This document shows positions 35,101-46,300 of a stretch of 64,000 nt of DNA, one piece after another (the stretch's first letter is position 1; every line of letters starts with the position of its first letter). The position numbers and the translations under genes were made by a program. The notes under the pieces were generated by a model. The model worked only from the letters and a program-made list of their open reading frames with translations, did not search any database and was not told the DNA's origin. Origin of the DNA: Carposina sasakii (taxonomy: Eukaryota; Arthropoda; Insecta; Lepidoptera; Carposinidae); NCBI GenBank assembly GCA_014607495.2, contig CP053161.1, forward strand, positions 3,543,115-3,607,114, in the 5' to 3' direction.

Positions 35101-36160
35101 GCGGAAGGTACTAATTATGTATCATGTATGTGTGTGCACTGACCGTGTGGTACTGCCCGTGGCGTGGCGCGGCACCAGGTTCTATGTATGTGTGTGCACT
35201 GACCGTGTGGTACTGCCTGGCGTGGCGTGGCGCGGCATGTTTATGTTTACATCACAGAGAGTTATTAAAAATCTCACTGACCGTGTGGTAGACTGATTTC
35301 TATGAGCTATGGGGCATACATTTGTACTGCCTGGCGTGGCGTGGCGCGGCACCAGGTGTGTGTGTATGTATCGCAAAAATATCGTTTCACAGCACGACGC
35401 AGTTTGTGGCTCGCATTGGACTACTGTGATACAATTTCTCTATCACAAAATGTCATGTACGCCCGCTCCGTGCGTGTGTATGTATCTATGTATGTGTGTG
35501 CACTGACCGTGTGGTACTGCCTGGCGTGGCGTGGCGCGGCAAGGTGCGTGTGTATGTATCTATGTGGGTCTATCGGATAAGCTCTGGAACCAGCCTTACG
35601 ATAGAAAAATATTCGTTAAATGATCACGTCCAAAGGAAATTCTAACCAGAAAATGTCAAATTGTGGTACTGCCTGGCGTGGCGTGGCGCGGCACCAGTGT
35701 GTGTGTGTATGTATCTATGTATGTGTGTGCACTGACCGTGTGGTACTGCCTGGCGTGGCGTGGCGCGGCACCAGGTGTGTGTGTATTCTATGTATGTGTG
35801 TGCACTGACCATGTGGTACTGCCTGGCGTGGCGTGGCGCGGCACCAGGTGTGTGTGTATGTATCTATGTATGTGTGTGCACTGACCGTGTGGTACTGCCT
35901 GGCGTGGCGTGGCGCGGCACCAGATCTATGTATGTGTGTGCACTGACCGTGTGGTACTGCCTGGCGTGGCGTGGCGCGGCACCAGGTGTGTGTGTATGTA
36001 TCTATGTATGTGTGTGCACTGACCGTATAAGAGAGGCATTATTTATGTGTGTGTATCGGATCTCGGTGTTGATGTATGTGTGTGCACTGACCGTGTGGTA
36101 CTGCCTGGCGTGGCGTGGCGCGGCACCAGGTGTGTATGTATGTATATGTATGTGTTGCAC

Positions 36161-36191
<31 letters not shown>

Positions 36192-37293
36192 GTGTGTGTG
36201 TGGGCGTGGCTCACCCTAGACTCGAGTTCCTCTGCGCGCGCCTCAGTGCTCTGCTTCTCCTCCTGTATGAGTCGGATCTCGGTGTTGATGGTATGTGTGT
36301 GCACTGACCGTGTGGTACTGCCTGGCGTGGCGTGGCGCGGCACCAGGTGTGTGTGTATGTATCTATGTATGTGTGTGCACTGACCGTTGTTCTTGCAGCA
36401 TCAGCGCTAATGCTGCAGCGTCGGTGTGACCTTCCGCACCACCGTCACTCATCTTTCATGTGTGTGTATGTATCTATGTATGTGTGTGCACTGACCGTGT
36501 GGTACTGCCTGGCGTGGCGTGGCGCGGCACCAGGTGTGTGTGTATGTATCTATGTATGTGTGTGCACTGACCGTGTGGTACTGCCTGGCGTGGCGTGCGG
36601 GTGACGCGGCAGGCGGTGAAGCTGCCCACATAAATGTGGACACTTCAGAAAATTTACGCCCGCTACGTCCACGTAATGGAAACTATACGAAAAGGTGATA
36701 ATAATTAAAAAACTTTAAAGTAGCTCGCTGTTATGACATTGAGTTCTGGAATAATAAACCGGCGCTCACGCTCTATTCCTCGTGACTCCGACTTTATAGC
36801 GTGATTCTTTCGTGTGTTTGTCATTTGATTTATACTTGTAATTTGGACAGTATTTATATCTATACTAATATTATAAGCTGAAGAGTTTGTTTGTTTGTTT
36901 GTTTGAACGCGCTAATCTCAGGAACTACTGGTCTGATTTGAAAATTCTTTCAGTGTTAGATAGCCCATTTACCAAGGAAGGCTACAGTCTATACAACAAC
37001 CTGCCCGGCTTCGCACGGGTACAACGCCCCCTCACGCGGACGAAGTCGTGGGCGGCTGCTATTTAAAATAACCAGAAAGTGACAATAAATATATAAACAT
37101 TTGCTATGTATTTTATGTTTCTATTACGTACCTGTTCTTTTTTTATTAAAATACTTAAAACAGCGTCCATCTTGTTTTCATTTCAATCTTTTACTTTAAA
37201 AGCGATTCGCTAACATAGACGTTTCACGTTAAAACCAACGGCCGTGTGCCCCGACACAGCCCCACCCGCTTTTTATTCGGATCTCGGTGTTGA

Positions 37294-37337
<44 letters not shown>

Positions 37338-40300
37338 CGTGGCTCACCCTAGACTCGAGTTCCTCTGCGCGCGCCTCAGTGCTCTGCTTCTCCTCCTGTA
37401 TGAGTCGGATCTCGGTGTTGATGGCGTCGAGTTGTTCTTGCAGCATCAGCGCTAATGCTGCATCACTATTTGTCAAACTTACGCCACGTAATGGATAATG
37501 CTTGCTGGAATAATAGATTCTCCTTTACCGTGAAATAGGTACAACACTAGTTCTGTTGTCAACTTAGCTTATAATCTACACTAACTCTCTGTAAATCTAT
37601 AATAAACTACACGTTATAAAATTTATTTTCCTCTTTTACTCACAAATTCAACAGTAACATCATGTTATTCAAAAATTGTAACGAGAACACAAAGCTAATG
37701 CTATTGAAATAGAAATAGAATTAAAAGAGAAATGATTTCGTGAAATGGATTTTTTTCTGGGAAAATGCAAACGTATTGCGACATTGCTACAGCGAAATTA
37801 TAATATAATATAATACCATTATAATTAGAACAAAATTTTATATTCATAGCAGTTGAATTATGGATATATTTTTTAGCAAATATACACATCGAGGGGTACA
37901 TATTTGGGACTAGTGGACGCCCGCGACTCCGTCCGCGTGGACTGCAGAAAAAACAAAATGTCGAAATTATCCGGGATAAAAACATTTTCCCGAGATAAAA
38001 ATTAGCCTATATGTTAAGTGGGACCTGTCACAATATATTTCTGAAAACTTCATCGAAATCGGTTCAGCCGTTTCTGAGATTAGCGTGCACAAACATCGAT
38101 CCGTTACAATTTAATTACATGTATAGATACACGTAGAAGAATAGATAAGCGCCACTTTGGCCGATATTGAGTTGTACCTATACAGGATATTTTTTCGATG
38201 CACACTATACATCAAATAAAGTTTATGCAAAAAAAAAATCGTAATGACAGTTTGTTGCCATAATAAAAAAATGCTTCCATGGAGAAAAATGATCGTGATG
38301 ATGAGGAGATTCCATAGTTTTCGGGAACGTTGACGACCAAAAATCACCCTGTATATGTAAGCGAATAAAATTTTACAATTGAGAGGTACGCGAAAATACG
38401 TCAACAGACAGAGGTAGTAGAGGTACATGACATAATCTTAAAAATTGTAATAGAATGTTAAGACATACCTCAGCATCACTAGACACATCGTACGCTTGCT
38501 GTACGCTCGCCAACACATGCGCTTGTTGTAACTTTTCCCACGACCCGTCCAGCTGGAACCGATTACAATAACATTACATCTTTTTGTACACTTCATAAAC
38601 ACATGCTTTGGCATCTTATGTATACTGTCCACGATGTGTAAACAAATTCGTCTTTGTATGCTTGCTCGTGGTCTACAAATTCGCACGTGTCGTATGTAGA
38701 CCTTCATGACAAAGTAAGTTTGAAGCCCTGTTGTTGTGCGCTACATTCCTTTGATTTTGAACCACGTTATTAATATTGTATGTTTTGTATTATGTGCCAT
38801 ATATTGTACTGACATGGAATTCTAACCAGCAGTTTAAGAGCAGCTTTATTCAGTACAGTAATCCTGTAGTTCTGGCCGTATATGTGTGTAATAATAGGTG
38901 CTGCTTACGATGGCTGCTTTAGAACAGTCTTATTAATAATCTATATAAGGTTAGAAACGTGCGGGTGAGCGCGTCTGTCTGCTGTGTTGAAGGGATCTGC
39001 TGTATGTTGAAGGGATCTGCTGTCTGTCTGTCTGCACATACCTTCTGGAACACCTGGTCGGGCGGCGGCGCGGCGGCGGGCGACAGCGAGCGGGTGAGCG
39101 CGTCTGTCTGCTGGATGTTGAAGGCGATTTCCTGCTGCAGCAATGACCGCTTCAGCTGATAAAACAGAATACAGGCTTAGCCCTTCGATCAACCAAAATC
39201 CTAGCGCCAGTTTATGCCATTGAAAGGCCAACACGAAAATACATGATACTGTTGGTGAGTCTTAGACGTACCTTACAGGCTTTTCAAAACTTGAAAAATC
39301 TTCTTTGTTCTATAAACTAGAATATGAAATGAATTTGTTACTGTTTCTATCTTGATATAAAGTTTTAGAGAAAGATAGCATCAACCTCCCTTTAGATACT
39401 CTATCTGACAATAGAAGAATAAAGAAGATAACTTAAAACTGTTTCAAGGTCACAAAATTCAAAATCATTGACATGAAAGCATTAACAACTTGTTTATCGA
39501 TGGTCATGTTCGCACCCCAAAATGAAACCGCTACCAAACAAAAAAAGGAGGTGAATTTAAACAACCTAAAAAAATAAATCGCAAAGCTTTTGCATTGGCA
39601 ATGGTCACCACCCCAAGGTGCGATTTGTTACGGTCTGTCAGCCATAAGTTGGCGATTCGGGGCTTAATTGCCACCAACGTGGAGCTAATAAGAGTTAAGG
39701 TCGCCTAAAGACGAAATCCAGGAGAGCTGCTAGACAGTTCTGCTTTATGGCAAAACCAACATTAGGTCTGACACACCGCATGATTCTACTATTACTGTTA
39801 CAATATTTCAGTGAAGTGTCATTGCTTGGAAGAAGAAATAGCAAGAAAACTAAGTAACATATTAACAAAAGAATCTTAGATTGGATTAGATATCAGATAA
39901 TCATAGTAACATGTGGCCGCGTGGTGCCGGCAGAGTAGAATTCGTACCACCCCATGTCTGCCGGTGGGTATCGTACGAGGCGATTAAGGGTTTCCGGGAG
40001 GTGGGCAGCAGCGCCTCCCGTGTTGACAACATAGTCCAAAATACAAATTGCGGTCACCAACCCGCCTGCCCAGCGTGGTGACTATGGGCAAATACCCCCC
40101 ACGGCAGTCTTGTGGAGTGCCCTGGGGGAGGCCTACGTCCAGCAGTGGCTCACTTAGTGTGTATAAATTCAGCTGCACCCACCTGTTCAGTCTCCATCCT
40201 CCACTTGGCGAGCTCCTTGAGTAGCTCCTGCTTGTCCCTGGCGAGCTCGTCAGCGTACTTCCGCAGCTTGTCTAGCTCCTGCGTCAGCGCATTCTTCTCG

Positions 40301-43300
40301 TCCAGGGCGTGCATGCGCTCCTTTAGGTGCACTTGCAGTCTGGACGGATGGGGAAACATTGGTTAGGTTAATTAAAGATATACCTATATACAGGGTATGT
40401 GTGACAGCCAAGCAAATATTGAGACATTGAACCAGTACCGTTGTTTTGAGTTATACGACAGTGTTATGACCCGTAGGGAATTAATTTTTGATTTGAATAT
40501 ACGCAATGTTTGCTTTCCGCGCCAATTGTATCGGGCGATCCTGTGACTAGTTAAATGGACTTATTGGTTATTGTGTGATACATTTCTGTTTTTGGAATCA
40601 CTTGTGACTCTTCTTTGGGGTTGATCAGTTAATTGAACTTTTTTGAGAGCAACTTATTTTTTTTTTCAATCATCCATAGGTTAAAAATTTGTTATCAAGT
40701 CATTATTTAAGGCCTACTTAAACGAACCACACTATTTTTTTCCTAAAAAAAGTCGGTAAATTTTGGAATTTTCCTGCGAAAATTTTCACTGGTTTTTATC
40801 TCAGAATCATGGTCTGAAGTCACCATATCAATATTTGCCTGGCTGTCATAGGCTGTATCCCAAAAATGCGGCAAATAAAACGGTGACCCAACAGCTATCA
40901 CTGCTCTCAGACAGGAGTTTGTCGACCGTTTCAGCAAGCAAGGATTCTTCTCCAGTTACTATAAGAAACATTTCCATCAATCATAACCTCGCTTGTCATT
41001 TCTCTCCGACAGCAGTTTGTCGACGGTGGACGACAGCCGGGTGTACACATAACTACAGTAGGCTTGTTTCCATCATCCCCTCACCTGTCGTTGCTCTCCG
41101 AGAGCAGTTTGTCGACGGTGGACGACAGCCGGGTGTACACATAACTACAGTAGGCTTGTTTCCATTATCCCCTCACCTGTCGTTGCTCTCCGACAGCAGT
41201 TTGTCGACGGTGGATGACAGCCGGGTGTACACATAACTACAGTAGGCTTGTTTCCATCATCCCCTCACCTGTCGTTGCTCTCCGACAGCAGTTTGTCGAC
41301 GGTGGATGACAGCCGGGTGTACACATAACTACAGTAGGCTTGTTTCCATCATCCCCTCACCTGTCGTTGCTCTCCGACAGCAGTTTGTCGACGGTGGCGG
41401 AGAGTCGGGTGTTGTGTTCCTCGTTCATGCGCAGACGCTGGTTGAGCCGCAGCAGTTCCGCGTTCTTCTCCTCGACGGCGGCCTCCATGCGCTGGATGCG
41501 GTCCTCGGCCGAGCCGTGCCGCTCTTGCGCCTGCGGTGACTGAATGCATTATTTTGAAGCACTGTTTATACAGCTGATAGATTTTATAATACCTACTTAG
41601 AATTACATGGAAACATATCCCACTGGATTCGTTGCCAGTCGCTAGATTGTGGTATTTGTCCCCGAAAAGCGAGGGTAGGCCCTTACCCGTTCGCTGTCGC
41701 ATTGCTACCGCTTTGCCTTTCCAAGTTATGTAATCAGCTTGTGGATCTATGTCATGAATTGCTTCCAAAATTACACTGTACAAAGGTTCCACTTGCCCCA
41801 CAACCGCAAGAGAATAAGTCAATGGAGTTGTCACACAGTCTACTCCCGCAGTACCAACCTAGTCTATGTTGCCCCTATAAGGTTGTTCTGAACAATCCCA
41901 CACAAATTAAATACTCCATGCCTGCCCGTAGGTATAGTACGAGTCGATTAAGTGTACGGGAGGCGGGCAGCAGCGCCTCCCGTGCTGACAACATAGTCCG
42001 AAAATCACACTGCGGTCACCAACCCGCCTGCTCAACGTGTTGACTATGTGCAAAAACCCCCCATGGCAGTAGCCTAGTACCGTGGTCTGGGGGAGGCCTA
42101 CTTCCAGCAGTGACTTCTCCTCCGGCAGTACCCACCTGGCTGAGCGCCTCCATGCGCGCTTTAAGCTGCATCTCCATCTCGGGCAGCGAACTCATCTGCG
42201 AGAGCTTCTGCGTCGACAGCTCCAGCTTCTCCTCGATGGCCGCCGTCTTCTCCTCTTGCAGCTGATGAGGTTAGTGCGAGAGGTTATGCGTTGTTAATTA
42301 CATGTAAGGTATACGATTGGAAACGGTGGAAGAAAGCTGTTTTTATGTACACTCACTCTGTGATAAATGACAATACATGTGATTCTATACAAGCCTTTTG
42401 GTGATTGTAATAAGGTTTAGGATCTTGCAGTGTTGTTAATATAAAAATACGTGGTTTTAGCTTGACGATTTATTGGAGACTAAGTTAGAAATTTTAAATA
42501 CATATTTATATGACATGCATGTGTGTGTAGTGCACACATATAAAGGAATAGGTTAAACGGATTCAACACCTTTGGAAAGATGGTATCAGTATATGCAGCT
42601 ATTTGAATTGGAAACAGTGGAACAAGCTGCTTTTTTGTGGACATACTATACAGGAAATGAACATGTGCATGAGATTATGTACGACACTTTGGAAGATGGC
42701 ATCAGTATCTGCAGCTAGTTAATTTGTTATTAATAGTATGTATATAGCAAGTTCGTATAGTGATATAATGCTGCATTGAGTTAGACGTTAGTTTAATATT
42801 TGTGTTGGCAAGATCGTAAGGCGGAGCCAAGATTTTGAGGGGGGGGGGACACAATGGTACAAATTTATGAAAGTTCGTATAGTGTGTTGGTATACTGAAT
42901 GTATATTGAAGTACATTGATTGACTTAAGGTGGGTACTGACTAACGTCACACGGTGTAACATCGAGCATGTTACGCGATACGACCATGTACCAAAAGCTA
43001 TGTAAAAGAGGCTTGTTGCTCACTTCAACACTACGCACTGACAGCGTGAATTTTCGACGTGTAACATGTAACATTATTCCTCATAACGTTTTGATCAGTG
43101 AAATACCCACCTTAATTAATTCAAAGCTACAATAGGACGTTGACATAAATTGTGAAGTATCTTCATGTGCGACAGCGAGGTGATAGTGTATACTTATGTA
43201 TGTACCGTAACCATACATGTCCCGTGTGTGTAACATACCTTGAGTTGCGCGCGCTTGTGCTGCAGCTCCTGGTCCAGTTTCTCGTTGAGGTCATGCAGCG

Positions 43301-46300
43301 AGGTGGACTCGCGCTGCGCGTTGAGGTAGCGCTTCTCTAGCGTCGCTATGCGCTCCTCCTGAAACATTTGGAGTTCAAGAAGGTGCATGGACACGTCGCC
43401 TTCAAGCGGAGACACATTTTGCGTGCAATGTCCACGCATTATGTCAACCATCGGATGCCCATACTCCCTAAGTCCCTAAGCGTGCAGAAGAAGTAAACAT
43501 CTGAGTATACTGGGTGTAAAAAGACAACTTTGTTTATTTAATACCTCGTATTTTTTGTAACATAACGATCATTTTTTTTCTATGGACGCACCCCTGGGAA
43601 ACCACAGGTTTCCAAGATATTGAGGTCCAAAGTTACATTAATATTATTATTTTTTTAGATTAATCCATGTGAAATCGGTTAACAAACATTTTTTTTTTCA
43701 TAGACACCATGTCAAAATGTTATAATGTTAGTTTTGTAAGTACATGTACTTTGCGCATCCAAAGAATACATTGCTTGCAATAAAATAACAGTATTTTTTC
43801 ATAATTTTTTTGTCGTATCCCAGGGTTGGTTATATAGAAGAAAATGATCGTAACCTTACAAATAATACGAGGTATTAAAAAAAAACATTGTTGTCTTTTT
43901 ACACCCTGTATAGCTAGGTACAATTTCGAAAACATAGTCCCAAAATCACACTGCGGTCACCAATCCGCCTGCCCAGCGTGGTGACTATGGGCCAAACCCG
44001 CCATAGTAGCCTTGAGCCCTCGAGGAGGCCTACGTCCAGTGTACTGCAAAAGGCTGATGTCATGTGTCGCACATCCGGTAGAACAAGAACATAACAGCTT
44101 TTTGCAATTTTTGACATTTGCGTCCTTGTTCTACCGAAGGTGCGTGACGATGCACGGACCTGGTCCTCCTTCTGCGCGACGTTCTCTCGCAGGTCGCGCT
44201 GCAGCTTGGCGCACTCGTCCTGCTTTTTGGCCAGCTCCTTGTCGGCCTTGGCGAGGCGCTCCTCCAACTCGCCCAGCTTGTTGTTCAGCTCGGCCACGCG
44301 CCGCTGCCACGACGACAGCTCCGCCGACTGCAACGTGCCACGTGTTGTGTGAGGGGGGATTACTGCGCATGAGTAGCTAGCTTTAGGACGCGTTGCCATT
44401 ATGTTATTATGGTAAATCGTTAAATGATTCCAGCTTTCCCTTTCCAGACGTTTCCAACTGTCCCTAATTATATAGCGATTGTTTGTCGTAAATAGTTTTA
44501 CTCGACTCGCGCCCGAAGGAGGGTTGTTTTCCGAGTGTAGGTATGTTGGTAAGTTTGGATATTTCTTTGGCTCGCTCTAGAAGAGCAGGGATTTCCAAAC
44601 TTTTTTTCTCATAGACCCCTTTCAAAAGTTAACTGGTTTTTGAGGCCCCCTACAGGTCTACACCACATACAAATTAATTGTGAAGCCCCATTTTTTCTTG
44701 CCAACGTAGACCCGCATCGAGTCTCCTGTGGACCCCTAGGGGTCCACCTGGACCATCATGGGAGCCACTGCTCTAGAGCCTAAACGGCTTGTCGCATAAG
44801 GTATAATTAGATTCGACTTAGTCGTGAAAGTTACTCTGGGACTGGGTTATTTTTCGCAGTAAATTAGGTTATTTATAGCTGTTGCCCTCGAATTTATCCG
44901 AGTGTACTACTTAACCTGTGCCCTTCTCGGTGCTCCCAATTCTACGTATGCAAAATTTCAGGAAGCTTAGCTCAGTAAATAAAGCATCAAGCGGTACAAA
45001 CAAAGTTACTTTCGCATTTGGCATTGCCTGTCGTGCTAGCCGTTCCCTCTGTACCTAACGATACCTGTCGCCATCGCAATAAAATGTCATCGACGACAGA
45101 TAAAAGCACCTTCATTAAAATATATAAGCCATCATACTAAAATTACACGACTATCTTTCACGACATACTCGTAATGGCAATGCGTCCTTACACGGCGAAA
45201 ATAATCCCTCTTACATTATAGGCGAACACATCCGCAAGTGCAGATGATGCAATTTACACCATCAACACATTTAAAGTCAATGACATGAGAAGATACATTC
45301 GCTTAAATTCGCTATGAAATAAGGTAGGTAGGTAGGGCTGTACAAATAAGATGTAATGTAGATAACGAGATAAGGTACATTACGTGACTATACGCAGCCA
45401 GATTGACATATCTGTATCAATTACTTACCCGTACACCTTTAAATAAACCATAATCTACTTACAATGTAGATGTGTTACAAATGTTATATACAATGCAATG
45501 TTATGGTTAGTCAGTATTGAATATAGTATTAATGTTAGTGTTCTAATGGAGGCAGATCTACATACTCTAGGCCAGTGGTTCCACCCCCAGGGGTCCACAG
45601 GAGACTCGGTGGGGGTCTACGTTAATGTGAAAAAAATGGAGGTTCACAATTAATTTGTATATGGTGTAGGCCTCTACCAGAACCAGTTAACTTTTAAAAG
45701 GGGTCTATGAGTAAAAAAAGTTTGGGAACCTCTGCTCTAGGCCGTACATAGATGGCCGAATTCGTCTAGCAATATATCCGTCTCACTCGAGAAAGCAGTA
45801 AGTCCTCGTCTAACGTTTTATACGCCAACAATTGGTATGTACTTAACACCTAAGGCCGTGACCTATTTACATAATCCTCTATACATGTTGGTTGTCTATA
45901 GTTTTGACAGGCAAACAATCACTATAGAGGATTTTACTGCGAAAAAAATATTTGCTAGTCACTGCTTAATAAATAATACAATTTTCGCGCAATGCCACCA
46001 TAAATGTAAAACTGTGCCTCTCGCTCTTTAAGAAATTATACACGGGAATGAATGAGACGGATACATATTTGCGATTTCATGCTAATTTGAAAGCTAAAAT
46101 GCATAATCTATATACTGGTTAGGATTATACAAGCGAATATTTTTAGTAATGTATACAGGTTAGTAATGCAGCTAGATGGCGACACGATCGTGCGGTGGCC
46201 GAACCATGGTTATAATATTAGGTTTGGTGATTAACGTGGTTTTAGTTTTTATACTGATATTTGACTACTAAAGTATTATAATTAGGTCATATTTACTGCG

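Larger units (their letters stand above)
34510..36601 (-). repeat. 76-bp tandem array copied from a liprin linker exon end and donor; irregular
   Basis: Roughly twenty 76-bp units, several broken. Each carries about 32 nt of exon (CACGCCAGGCAGTACCACACG), then GTCAGTGCACACACATA and a (CA)/(CATA)-rich intron piece. Inserts of unrelated sequence occur at about 35.10, 35.24-35.32, 35.37-35.47, 35.56-35.66, 36.02-36.07 and 36.14-36.29 kb. Part of the same exon recurs near 34.89-34.92 kb. Confidence 0.93.

Noticed and set aside
34532..36604. Long repetitive open frames ([24 protein letters not shown]) on both strands
   Set aside because: They are translations of the 76-bp tandem unit, whose length shifts frame each copy; no conserved protein.
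26937..41402. CRISPR-like reading of the regular repeats
   Set aside because: Units are contiguous exon-donor duplications in an animal gene, with no unique spacers.
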